11,997 nt of DNA from Acidobacteriota bacterium (lineage in GTDB: Bacteria; Acidobacteriota; Thermoanaerobaculia; Multivoradales; SZUA-115), in the NCBI GenBank assembly GCA_003231035.1, contig QIHU01000427.1:1-11997 (forward strand), written 5' to 3'. A model generated the notes under the pieces. That model saw nothing but the letters and a program-made list of their open reading frames with translations. It was not told where the DNA came from and did no database searches. The position numbers were made by a program, and so were the translations under genes. Of the stretch, positions 1 to 6,549 are shown in pieces (position 1 is the first letter of the stretch; each line of letters begins with the position of its first letter).

Positions 1-1
1 G

Positions 2-130
2 GGCAGCGAGGGCGAAACGCTATGCCAGGAGGGCTACGGCGAGTCGGCCCCGGCCGCCGATCTCGCCCGCCACTTCGGCTTCACCGCCGAGAATATCGTC
101 CAGCGGGTGCTGGCGATGGTCGCGGGCTAG
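2..130 (+). CDS. tkt: Transketolase, C-terminal end (partial)
   Basis: Only the last 42 codons are inside the window; the frame is open from base 2 and stops at TAG 128-130. The stretch YGESAPAADLARHFGFT followed by AENIVQRV closely matches the C-terminal signature of transketolases (FG/YG-x-SAP-x-x-L-x-x-x-FGFT-x-x-x-VV). The family transfers two-carbon ketol units in the non-oxidative pentose phosphate pathway, using thiamine diphosphate, in the cytoplasm. This C-terminal domain is not the cofactor-binding part, so catalytic residues cannot be checked. The gene converges on the minus-strand genes that fill the rest of the window, and its stop codon lies in the left arm of an inverted repeat. 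It looks like ordinary core-genome sequence bordering an accessory island. A related C-terminal domain, such as that of 1-deoxyxylulose-5-phosphate synthase, is less likely because the SAP motif is characteristic of transketolase. Confidence 0.8.
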   Translation, partial: GSEGETLCQEGYGESAPAADLARHFGFTAENIVQRVLAMVAG

Positions 131-214
131 CCCTTTCTTCTCACCGATTTCGTTACGAAATGCCATAGGTGCATACGGCGTTGGAGTAGAAGATCGGTGA
201 GGAGGAAGGGCTAG
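127..214. repeat. 88-bp inverted repeat overlapping the transketolase stop codon
   Basis: Arms of 21 bp at 127-147 and 194-214 are inverted copies with two mismatches. Both mismatches become G-U pairs if the plus strand is transcribed. The 46-bp loop starts with a smaller near-perfect palindrome, TTTCGTTACGAAA, at 148-160. Both ends read CTAG. A run of five T (221-225) follows six bases after the right arm, so the structure could end transketolase transcription. However, the arms are long, the T run is short, and the same T run is part of the coding sequence of the intact hydrolase gene (1697-1701). A small non-autonomous element with terminal inverted repeats is an alternative. No transposase or target duplication is visible. 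Confidence 0.5.
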
Positions 215-354
215 GTAGGCTTTTTCGACTCGCTCCATTTGCAGCGCTTGGACTTCGGAGCGTTCGCCGAAACGGGCGAAGGCTTCGCGCCAGGGTTTGT
301 GCAGCCGCGCCTTGTTACTCACCAGGCTGATCGAGTCGGCGCAGGCGAGCTGGC
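208..354 (-). pseudogene. Duplicated internal fragment of the GH46-like hydrolase gene
   Basis: This stretch repeats 1684-1830 of the downstream hydrolase gene at a constant offset of 1476 bp. I count nine mismatches over the 138 bp from 211 to 348; a few more bases match at protein level at each end. It encodes the same peptide as residues about 408-456 of the 555-residue protein (SLVSNKARLHKPWREAF and what follows). Most substitutions are silent, and P-to-S and G-to-A are among the changes. The reading frame stays open leftward across the inverted repeat and the antisense of transketolase to about base 20, and rightward to a stop at 407-409. It has no credible start and no catalytic residues. 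I read it as a gene remnant, either from a partial duplication or from a lost second copy of the gene. Confidence 0.8.
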
Positions 355-473
355 CCGGCCTGATCGAGATCCGCCGAGTTGGACGGATCGTGCCTTTCGT
401 TGACTCTCAGCTACATGGGGCCGGCTCTTCTACGTGACCGTCTCCCAGTTCGCCGACGGGCGTTTCGTCAAGT
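355..473. other. Gap between hydrolase fragment and hepT, with an orphan plus-strand frame
   Basis: No complete gene is visible. A plus-strand frame is open from just after TGA 401-403 to TGA 512-514 and reads ...GRLFYVTVSQFADGRFVKFT... It has the composition of real protein, with alternating hydrophobic residues as in a beta strand, but no start codon with a ribosome binding site. Its last 41 bases run antisense through the 3' end of hepT. I do not recognise the family. It is most likely the tail of a truncated gene left by rearrangement, but chance in high-GC DNA is possible. Confidence 0.3.
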
Positions 474-815
474 TCACTCAACCGCCCCAAGGAGAGCGTA
501 TAGCTGTTCTCTGAGGAGAGGAATCTTGGCCGACATGACATCCCAAACGAGTTCATAGTCCACGTTGAAGTAGGCGTGAATCAGGTGGTCTCGCATCCCG
601 GCCATCGCTCGCCACTCGATCTGGGGATGGCTCGCCCTGAATTGCCGCGGTATGTTCTTGGTCGCCTCGCCAATAATCTCCAGGCTTCGAACGCAAGCAC
701 GCTGGAGCGTCTGGTCATCGAGAAAATCGGCTCGGTTGAGTTCTTCAGCTCGCTCAAAGAGGAAGTTGACCTCGTCGAGGATGTGCTGAAGGTAGTCAAG
801 CGGCGAGAAGGACAT
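474..815 (-). CDS. hepT: HepT-like HEPN RNase toxin (DUF86)
   Basis: A 113-residue all-alpha protein with the HEPN signature R-x4-H-x-Y at R75-D-H-L-I-H80-A-Y82. In the HepT family Arg and His form the RNase active site, and the Tyr is the residue that the partner MntA modifies with AMP to silence the toxin. The rest also fits the family: an N-terminal helix with YLQHILDE, then a central SLEIIGEATKNIP segment and IEWRAMAGMRDHLIH before the C-terminal helix. Length is normal for the family (about 110-140 residues) and the catalytic residues are intact, so it should be active. The start at 815 is supported by GAGG at 825-822 with six bases of spacing. It overlaps the end of mntA by 20 bp, which implies translational coupling. 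The usual role of such pairs is plasmid or island maintenance, or abortive phage defence. Confidence 0.92.
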   Translation of the reverse strand: MSFSPLDYLQHILDEVNFLFERAEELNRADFLDDQTLQRACVRSLEIIGEATKNIPRQFRASHPQIEWRAMAGMRDHLIHAYFNVDYELVWDVMSAKIPLLREQLYALLGAVE

Positions 816-1113
816 CCTCGACCTCGTTGAGGATACGAGGGCCTATGTAGGGGCTGAGAGCCTCGGTGGTAACCAGCTCGACTCGCCGCTGGAGGATGTC
901 TTCAAGCAGGAAGGCAATCCCCATGAAGTTGTCAAAGTTCTTCATGCCCGCCTGGAACTCGATGAGCACATCCACGTCGCTATCTGGGCCCTGTTCCTCG
1001 CGAACAAATGAACCGAAGAGTGCAAGACGCCCCACACCGAAACCGCGCAACTCTGACTCGCAGCCGCGGAGTCGCTGCAGCAACTGGCTCTTGGTTTCGA
1101 CGGGTGCGATCAT
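796..1113 (-). CDS. mntA: MntA-like minimal nucleotidyltransferase antitoxin
   Basis: A 105-residue protein with the nucleotidyltransferase motif G-S-x10-D-x-D (G34-S35 ... D46-V-D48, within LALFGSFVREE and SDVDVLIEF). Members of the MNT family paired with HEPN toxins transfer AMP to the toxin's conserved Tyr and so neutralise it. I place the start at ATG 1113-1111, because GAGG at 1124-1121 lies seven bases upstream. An in-frame ATG at 1140 would add nine residues but has no ribosome binding site. The gene comes first in a two-gene operon with hepT, and its 3' end contains the hepT ribosome binding site. Both catalytic aspartates are present, so the antitoxin looks functional. The pair sits between the two copies of the hydrolase fragment and is probably an independently acquired module. 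Confidence 0.9.
   Translation of the reverse strand: MIAPVETKSQLLQRLRGCESELRGFGVGRLALFGSFVREEQGPDSDVDVLIEFQAGMKNFDNFMGIAFLLEDILQRRVELVTTEALSPYIGPRILNEVEDVLLAA
822..825 (-). promoter_or_regulatory. Ribosome binding site of hepT inside mntA
   Basis: GAGG, followed by six bases and ATG 815-813. It lies inside the last codons of mntA, so toxin translation probably depends on ribosomes finishing the antitoxin. This site supports the short 113-residue hepT start. Confidence 0.55.
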
Positions 1114-1381
1114 GGACGTGCCTCGGTGAAAGTCTAGCATTCTGGTAGAGACTCCGGCGGAGAGGCGCTGGTCACCGGGATTTCAAGGCAACTTTTCTTA
1201 GTGACTGTCCCCACGTCGGCGACACCACCTTGTTAGGCACTCTCGCTCCGCTTAACTTCGAGGAACTCGTCGATCTGGAGCTTCCCGCTGTCGATCTGGA
1301 TGATGACATCGTCGATCATGAGCTTGATGTCTTCGTATGGTTGCAGCACTGAGTGCGGATAGCGATCAGGTGACGAAGCCG
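1114..1381. other. Spacer between the hydrolase gene and mntA, with an orphan minus-strand frame
   Basis: No complete gene is visible. A minus-strand frame ends at TAA 1235-1233 and reads ...LQPYEDIKLMIDDVIIQIDS... then GKLQIDEFLEVKRSESA. It looks like a natural protein C-terminus: acidic and amphipathic, ending in a charged tail. It has no convincing start, and traced backward it runs into the 3' end of the hydrolase gene in a different frame, so it is probably a decapitated gene tail. I do not recognise the family. The stretch 1114-1232 must carry the promoter of mntA-hepT, but I found no clear -35/-10 pair. A short perfect hairpin, GCACTGAGTGC, lies at 1346-1356 without a T run, so it is not a good terminator for the CIS operon. 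Confidence 0.35.
1121..1124 (-). promoter_or_regulatory. Ribosome binding site that decides the mntA start
   Basis: GAGG seven bases upstream of ATG 1113. The alternative upstream ATG at 1140 is preceded by no purine-rich stretch, so this site favours the 105-residue product. Confidence 0.55.
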
Positions 1382-3049
1382 CTAGCCCAACCCCCAACTG
1401 CGCAGCTCGTAGAAGCGCCCGTGCACTTCACCCTCGCCGATAGCCAGGGTCAGCTTGCGGGAGCGCACATCTTCGCGGAAGCGCACGCGGGCCTTGTCAG
1501 CGACGGCGTTGGCGACGATTTCGCGGAGGGCTTGCTGGTTGGCGGGGGGGGTGGCTGCTCTGTGCTCTTCGATCTGGCGCCGGGAGGCCCGTTTGACACC
1601 GCCGTTTTGGACGTGGGCGTCGAAGCAGAGGGCGAGGCCGAGTTCGCCGGTCAGCTCTAGCTCTTCGGCGGTACGTCGGGCGGGGGCTAGGTAGCCTTTT
1701 TCGACTCGCTCCATTTGCAACGCTTGGACTTCAGGGCGTTCGCCGAAGCGGGCGAAGGCTTCGCGCCAGGGCTTGTGCAACCGCGCCTTGTTGCTCACCA
1801 GGCTGATCGAGTCGGCCCAGGCGATTTGTTCGTCGAGAGGCTGGTCGAGGATCTCCAGCAGGGTTTGGCTGCGGGTGGGGCCGAAGTCTTCGGCCAGGAT
1901 CTCCGGCTGGTTCTGGTGGATGGCCTTGACGATCTTGCCGATCTCGCCGTGGCGTAGGGTGAAGCCGATGATGCCCCAGGTGATGCCGGCGTCGTCCCTG
2001 TTGCCTTGGGCCAGGCCGAAGCCGTGGCCCTCGAAGGCGGAGGTCACTTGCAGGCTGCGCTCTTCGACGGTGGGCGGATCGGTCGGCATTAGGGCGCGCC
2101 AGGTCGCCCCGTTGACTTCCCCGCTGGCCTCGCCGCTGGCTTCGAGGCCGCGATCTTGTTGGAAGGCGGTTAGGGCCCGGCGGGTGTTGGAGCCAAAGTC
2201 GGAATCGGCTTTGCCGGGGCTGAAGCCGGCTTCGCGAAGCTGGAGTTGAACTTGTCGCACCAGCTCGCCTTTCGCACCCTGGGCAAGGAGGATCTTAGTG
2301 TCCGCCACCGGTGCCGGCCCCGCTTCGACTGCCGTCTCGATTGCGCCCGTGGAGTGGCCGAAGGCGGGGGCGTCGTCGGCCTCGGCCGCAAGATCCTCGA
2401 AGGCTCCGCTCGGCGTAGCGGGAGGTGCCGGAGGTGCGGGAGTGGCGTTGAGCGCCTCCGGGGGCAGCTCGATGTCGATTTTCCGCAACCGCCGCTTGCG
2501 CTCGCCGAGGGGTCGCACCAGCACATGGTTGACCTCGAAGGGTCCACCCTCCACTTTCAGTACTAGTTGCTTCGAGCGAGCGAAGAAGCGGGCGAACTCT
2601 TTCTCCTTCGCCTTGAGCAGGAAGAACCCCGCGCTATCCGTCTCGGTGCGGGCGAGGTGGTATTTCTTGGAACCCTTGCCGGGGCTCTTGCGCGCGTCGG
2701 TCAGGGTGACGGAAAGGCCGGCCATCGGCCGCCCGCCGGGTCCTCTGATCTGGCCGAGAACGGCGGCGTCATCGCGCGCGATCCGTTCGCCGGCCGCCGC
2801 CGTGGCGGCGGTCGCTAGCGCTTCGCTCACCGCGAGTTCTTGTATTGACAGCCGTCGAGCGGCCGCCACCGTCCGTGCCGCCTCGGCGCCGTGGCGCTGG
2901 GCCAGCACCGCGTGTTCGGTGCGCAAGGCCGCCTCGCGCAGCCGTTCAAAGCCGGCGCTACGGCGTAGCGTTCGTCGCCCCGCGATATCGAAGGAGGCCA
3001 GGAGTTCTTGGCCGCGGTTGCGCAGATCTTCTTGCTGTTTCGTGTTCAT
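1382..3049 (-). CDS. PGBD plus GH46/lysozyme-like cell-wall hydrolase at the end of the CIS operon
   Basis: A 555-residue multidomain protein. Residues 1-90 are helical and charged. About 95-195 is a transthyretin/carboxypeptidase-regulatory-like beta domain (VLGQIRGPGGRPMAGLSVTL ... TDSAGFFLL). A Pro/Ala-rich linker follows, then a PGBD peptidoglycan-binding domain at about 250-320 (LVRQVQLQLREAGF, TRRALTAFQQDRGL, ATWRALM). About 330-555 resembles GH46 chitosanase and related lysozyme folds: FEGHGFG with candidate catalytic E340, and D352-DAGIT357-WGIIGFT. The D-x4-T spacing and GIIGF match the GH46 active-site signature. It probably cleaves peptidoglycan or a related glycan, as tail lysozyme or delivered effector. 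No signal peptide is visible, as expected of CIS-loaded proteins. It is the last gene of the operon, 13 bp after the previous stop. The start is chosen at ATG 3049; GAGG touches the ATG, so initiation may be weak or the start may lie slightly elsewhere. Confidence 0.8.
   Translation of the reverse strand: MNTKQQEDLRNRGQELLASFDIAGRRTLRRSAGFERLREAALRTEHAVLAQRHGAEAARTVAAARRLSIQELAVSEALATAATAAAGERIARDDAAVLGQIRGPGGRPMAGLSVTLTDARKSPGKGSKKYHLARTETDSAGFFLLKAKEKEFARFFARSKQLVLKVEGGPFEVNHVLVRPLGERKRRLRKIDIELPPEALNATPAPPAPPATPSGAFEDLAAEADDAPAFGHSTGAIETAVEAGPAPVADTKILLAQGAKGELVRQVQLQLREAGFSPGKADSDFGSNTRRALTAFQQDRGLEASGEASGEVNGATWRALMPTDPPTVEERSLQVTSAFEGHGFGLAQGNRDDAGITWGIIGFTLRHGEIGKIVKAIHQNQPEILAEDFGPTRSQTLLEILDQPLDEQIAWADSISLVSNKARLHKPWREAFARFGERPEVQALQMERVEKGYLAPARRTAEELELTGELGLALCFDAHVQNGGVKRASRRQIEEHRAATPPANQQALREIVANAVADKARVRFREDVRSRKLTLAIGEGEVHGRFYELRSWGLG
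1684..1830 (-). repeat. Second copy of the 147-bp direct repeat (within the hydrolase gene)
   Basis: This segment encodes residues about 408-456 of the hydrolase and is repeated at 208-354 in the same orientation. Homologous recombination between the copies would delete 1476 bp: the mntA-hepT pair, both orphan frames and the last ~100 codons of the hydrolase. Both copies begin with GGGCTAG, the same heptamer found at the transketolase stop codon (124-130). Confidence 0.8.
2121..2144 (-). repeat. 12-bp tandem duplication in the PGBD coding region
   Basis: Two adjacent 12-bp units with one mismatch encode a repeated Glu-Ala-Ser-Gly in LEASGEASGEVNGATW. Family members usually have a single short turn at this point before the G-x-V-G/N-x-x-T-W motif. 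A four-residue insertion by slippage is likely; it keeps the frame and the PGBD core. Confidence 0.55.
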
Positions 3050-3062
3050 CCTCGTTGGACGA

Positions 3063-6000
3063 TCACTGGTCAAGGGCGATGAAAGCGTTGTTGACCACCA
3101 GGCCACCGCCTGGCGGCGGCTGCGGTGGCTGGCACGGGAAGGGCTGCCGGTCTTGGAGTTCGAGGATTCGCAGCTCTGGATCGGAGCAGCAAAAAGCCAG
3201 GTTGTGGGCATCGGCTTTGATCCCAAATGACCCTATCTCGATCAAGATGCAGTGGCTGCCCTGGTTGCCGGTACCGGTGGACTGAACAAAGCCGTAGCTC
3301 CACAGCGACAGCAGGGCGCTACCCAGGGTCTCCGCCATCCCGTTACCCTCGCAGCGGACGGTGACTCCGAAGACGAAGGCCCGCAGGCCTGAGCCCGGCA
3401 GCCGGCTATCGAGCCGGTTGTCGCAGAAGGCCACGTCGTCAAAGCTCATCACAGCGACCGACAAGGGGTCGAACTCGGCGCGCTGATCGAAGCGCACCTG
3501 GTTGCCGCAAAAGCTGACCGGACCACCACGCACGAAGGGCTCGCTGGCCAGGAGGTCGTCGATCTGGGTATCGATGACGAGGCCGGCGGCGCCGACCAGG
3601 CGCGCTAGACCACCGAGGATGGGCGCCAGCCCACTGTTGACAATCAACACCGCGCCGGTGGCCGGGTCGCCAGTGCGGCGGATGCGCGAGATCTGGTTGC
3701 CATCGGCCTGCATCGGTCCAGAACCGCCGAGTTGCAGGGCCAGCCCGCGCACCGACTCCACCTGGTTGTTGCAAACCCGGGCCGCCGAGGGCCCCGCGGG
3801 GCGCTGGGACACGAGGCCGGTCGCGGGGTCGCTGCTCGCCACCTCCAGATCGACGGTGATCTCTAGCATCACAATTCCCCCTTCGGGGCCGGCGGCGCGA
3901 GCGACGTCTTGGTTATCGAGGCCGTTATCCACAACCCGGTTGCCGGTGACTTCGACGGCGCGTCCGTCTTGGACGAAGATCCCCGCCACCGCCACCGCCG
4001 GGGTGGCGGTGCTGGCGGCGGCTTGGCTGGCGCCATTGCCGACGATGGTGTTGCCGTTCACGCTCAACCGTTCGACATGGCCCAGGACGACGCCGCCGTA
4101 GGGCGCCCCGTCCGGGCGCGCACCCAGTTCTGGGCCCCGTTCGACGCAGTCGCGAATCAGGTTGCCGACCACCGTCAAGCCCTCGATTCGCGCCGGCAGA
4201 GCGGTGGCGAAGTCTGCGCCATCGAGCGGGCCGAGATCGACCTGCCCATCCCCATCGGCATCGATTCCCCCCACCCCGAGCGGGTCGCGCAGGAGGAAGC
4301 TGGTGGTGATTCCCGAGCCGGCGGCGCCGACGATGCGATTGCGCGCGATCAGCACTTCGCGCACGAAGGGCGAGGAGAGGCGCGCCAGCCCCACCAGGGT
4401 GTTCGTCGGCACCCCGGCGACCGGGTTGGGAAGTTGCGGAATCTGCCCGCCCAGGGTGATGGCGTGGCCGGGAGCGTTCCGGAAGTCGTTGTCGAAAATG
4501 GCGGCCTCGGTGGTGCCAGCCGCCAAGTGCAGCATGCCGCGACTGTCGGTCGCCAGACTACCGCTGAAGTTATCGAAGCGGTTGCGCTCCACCCGCATGT
4601 CGACACCGCTGATCTCGACACCGAAGGTGGTACCCACCCGGCAACGATTGTCGATGAAGCGCAGGCCGATCCCGCTCAGGGCGACGAGCAGCGCACCGGC
4701 GCGGTTGCTCAGTTCCATCTCGCGAACGACGAAGAGGTCGCCGGTCGCCTCGATCAACGGCTCCGGGCTCCCGCCGATCAGCGAGAAGCCCTCGAAGGTG
4801 ACGCGATCGCCACTGACCACGAAGGCCGGCGCCGCGGACGGCGCCTCGACCTGGCTGGCGCCGGAACAGCCGCGTATCCGCACCCGCCCGCGATCGAGGG
4901 TCAGAGTCTCGGTCAAGACATGCCGGCCGGGGAGCAGACAGAGTTCGATCGCCTCGCCCGGCGCCGCCTCGGCGAGCGCCTGCTGCCAGCCGGCGGCGAG
5001 GTCGTTGACGTCGCCCTCGCTGATCACCCCATCGCCGACGCTCACCGTGCAGCAACAGCACCCTTCGCCGGCCGGTTGCGGATCGGTCAAGGGGCAGAAG
5101 GTCGGCCGGCAGTCGGTCGCCTCACCGAGAAAGTTCTCGCCGTCGAACTCGACCACGGCCAGCCGGCAGTAGTGGTGCTCGATGCCGTGCGGCGAGCGAA
5201 AGGCCGGCTGACCGCCGCTGTCGTCCGGCCATTCCACCGCCCCGGCGTTCTCGCCGAGGAAGGCGCGGGCCGGGATCACCCAGTAGTCGCCGACGCGGTA
5301 GGTGCCGGGGGCGAAGTCGATCTGCACTCCGCCTTCGAGGTGGATCCAACCCTCGTCGTCGGGGGCGGCGGCGATCTCCTCCGCGCCGCCCAAGCCGGTC
5401 ATGTTCCAGCGCCGCACCTTGGAGAGATGCAGCGGATCGGGATCGCCCGGCGCGGCGTCGAGGATGAGTGTCTCATCGCCAAATCCGCTGATCCGTCGCA
5501 ACTGCCCCGACTCGCCGCGCAGCTCGCGGCCATCGTCGGTCAGCTCGACCCACTCGTCCGGCTGGAAGCCGAGCACGTCGTCGCGGCCGAAGCTCGCCAC
5601 TTCGACTTCGTTACCGTCGGTGGAACGCCATTCGGTGACCACGTGGCCGTTGTCGCGCGACCACTTGAAGGTCGGGGTGGGTCCGCCACCACCCAACTCA
5701 CCGCCCGCGTGGACCTCGACCCGGTAGAGCTGGTTCTCAAGCCGCGTGTAGCCGGCCGCCGCGGGGACGACGCAGGGCGATTCGAGGTCGTCGGCCGGGC
5801 GAGCGCGGGCGCGGAGGCAGCCGGACGGGGGCGCGGTGGCTTCGTCGTAGGCCGCCACTTCGTCGTCGCAACCGGCCGCGTTGCCCGCCGCGTCTGTCGC
5901 CGGCACCACTTTGACCTGGCACAGGGTGCGGGTGCGGGTAGCGGTGTCCGGGCCGCCGAGTGCCACCTCGCGGATCGCCGGCTCTTCGAGCGCCGTCAGG

Positions 6001-6542
6001 TGGCGCTGCCAGAGGTCGAGATAGACCAGGTAACTCCCCGCCGCGCCGCCGTCCGGGGTGACCAGCTCGATCAGGTCGGCCAGGGTGGCGTCGCCGGGTA
6101 GCGGTAGATCTTCCTGGGCGGTGATCAGCAGGCCGTCGGCCGCATCCCCCAGATCGGCCACCAGGTTGTCCGGTAGGCCATTGCCGTCGGCGTCGGCGTC
6201 GGCGTCGAAGGGAAGATCGTTCGGACCGTTCGGAGCAGTGAGGTCCGCCTGGTGCACCCGCGGCGGCAGGTTCTCGCACAGGATGCCGTCGACATAGATG
6301 CGCCCGTGGGAGATCGTCAGGCTGCCATCCTCGGTGACGGTGACGCGGAAGCCGCCGCCGTTCTCGTCTTTGGGCACGCCGCAGCGGCCGATGACATCGG
6401 CCAGCGCCGTCTCGCGCAGGTAGCGATCGATATCGACCTGCTCGTTCCAGTCAGCATCCAGTTGAACCCGGCCTTGCTGCATACGCACGCTAGAGTAACG
6501 CTTGGCGCGGTCGAAGGTGAAGCGGGTGAAGTCGCCTTTCAT
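3063..6542 (-). CDS. DUF6519-type CIS tail protein with long right-handed beta-helix
   Basis: A 1159-residue protein. Its N-terminus MKGDFTRFTFDRAKRYSSVR followed by MQQGRVQLDADWNEQ is the hallmark of DUF6519 proteins, which recur beside baseplate genes in CIS loci; their exact role is not established. Residues 1-490 form the DUF6519 region, including an Asp-rich DADADADGNGLPDN loop at about 112-125 that resembles calcium-binding thrombospondin type 3 repeats. A run of four cysteines at about 495-498 (EGCCCCTVSVGDG) marks the switch to a right-handed parallel beta-helix. This runs to about residue 1100 and has recurrent rungs such as VVREMELSNR, VERNRFDNF, VVGNLIRD, VNGNTIVGN and VTGNRVVDN. 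A second acidic loop, DADGDGQVD, falls near 760. The C-terminus is Pro/Gly-rich. GAGGA at 6554-6550, seven bases upstream, supports the start. I infer a fibre, appendage or glycan-binding surface part of the particle; beta-helix proteins can also be lyases. Confidence 0.85.
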   Translation of the reverse strand: MKGDFTRFTFDRAKRYSSVRMQQGRVQLDADWNEQVDIDRYLRETALADVIGRCGVPKDENGGGFRVTVTEDGSLTISHGRIYVDGILCENLPPRVHQADLTAPNGPNDLPFDADADADGNGLPDNLVADLGDAADGLLITAQEDLPLPGDATLADLIELVTPDGGAAGSYLVYLDLWQRHLTALEEPAIREVALGGPDTATRTRTLCQVKVVPATDAAGNAAGCDDEVAAYDEATAPPSGCLRARARPADDLESPCVVPAAAGYTRLENQLYRVEVHAGGELGGGGPTPTFKWSRDNGHVVTEWRSTDGNEVEVASFGRDDVLGFQPDEWVELTDDGRELRGESGQLRRISGFGDETLILDAAPGDPDPLHLSKVRRWNMTGLGGAEEIAAAPDDEGWIHLEGGVQIDFAPGTYRVGDYWVIPARAFLGENAGAVEWPDDSGGQPAFRSPHGIEHHYCRLAVVEFDGENFLGEATDCRPTFCPLTDPQPAGEGCCCCTVSVGDGVISEGDVNDLAAGWQQALAEAAPGEAIELCLLPGRHVLTETLTLDRGRVRIRGCSGASQVEAPSAAPAFVVSGDRVTFEGFSLIGGSPEPLIEATGDLFVVREMELSNRAGALLVALSGIGLRFIDNRCRVGTTFGVEISGVDMRVERNRFDNFSGSLATDSRGMLHLAAGTTEAAIFDNDFRNAPGHAITLGGQIPQLPNPVAGVPTNTLVGLARLSSPFVREVLIARNRIVGAAGSGITTSFLLRDPLGVGGIDADGDGQVDLGPLDGADFATALPARIEGLTVVGNLIRDCVERGPELGARPDGAPYGGVVLGHVERLSVNGNTIVGNGASQAAASTATPAVAVAGIFVQDGRAVEVTGNRVVDNGLDNQDVARAAGPEGGIVMLEITVDLEVASSDPATGLVSQRPAGPSAARVCNNQVESVRGLALQLGGSGPMQADGNQISRIRRTGDPATGAVLIVNSGLAPILGGLARLVGAAGLVIDTQIDDLLASEPFVRGGPVSFCGNQVRFDQRAEFDPLSVAVMSFDDVAFCDNRLDSRLPGSGLRAFVFGVTVRCEGNGMAETLGSALLSLWSYGFVQSTGTGNQGSHCILIEIGSFGIKADAHNLAFCCSDPELRILELQDRQPFPCQPPQPPPGGGLVVNNAFIALDQ
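6186..6207 (-). repeat. Hexanucleotide tandem repeat encoding Asp-Ala repeats
   Basis: GTCGGC is repeated about 3.7 times (plus-strand reading), giving DADADAD in the acidic loop of the DUF6519 protein. Units of 6 bp would gain or lose two residues without changing the frame, so loop length could vary between strains. Confidence 0.6.
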
Positions 6543-6549
6543 AGTCCTA

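Noticed and set aside
20..322. 100-residue minus-strand frame starting at GTG 322
   Set aside because: Only its first ~40 residues are hydrolase-derived. The rest is the inverted repeat and antisense transketolase, so it is not treated as a gene.
1131..1139. TGCTAGACT as an extended -10 promoter for mntA
   Set aside because: No -35 box is present, and transcription from it would start at or inside the ribosome binding site of mntA, leaving almost no leader.
1346..1356. GCACTGAGTGC hairpin as terminator of the CIS operon
   Set aside because: The stem is only five pairs and no T run follows on either strand.
3050..3226. N-terminal extension of the hydrolase frame to 3226
   Set aside because: The extra 59 residues overlap the well-supported end of the DUF6519 gene and have out-of-frame composition. 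The start at 3049 fits the 13-bp gap.
2298..3230. 310-residue plus-strand open frame
   Set aside because: It is a shadow of the hydrolase gene with a Ser/Arg/Ala-biased translation.
3909..6101. 730-residue plus-strand open frame
   Set aside because: It is antisense to the DUF6519 gene. Its translation is rich in Arg, Ala, Gly and Val with no family motifs, as expected for a shadow frame in high-GC DNA.
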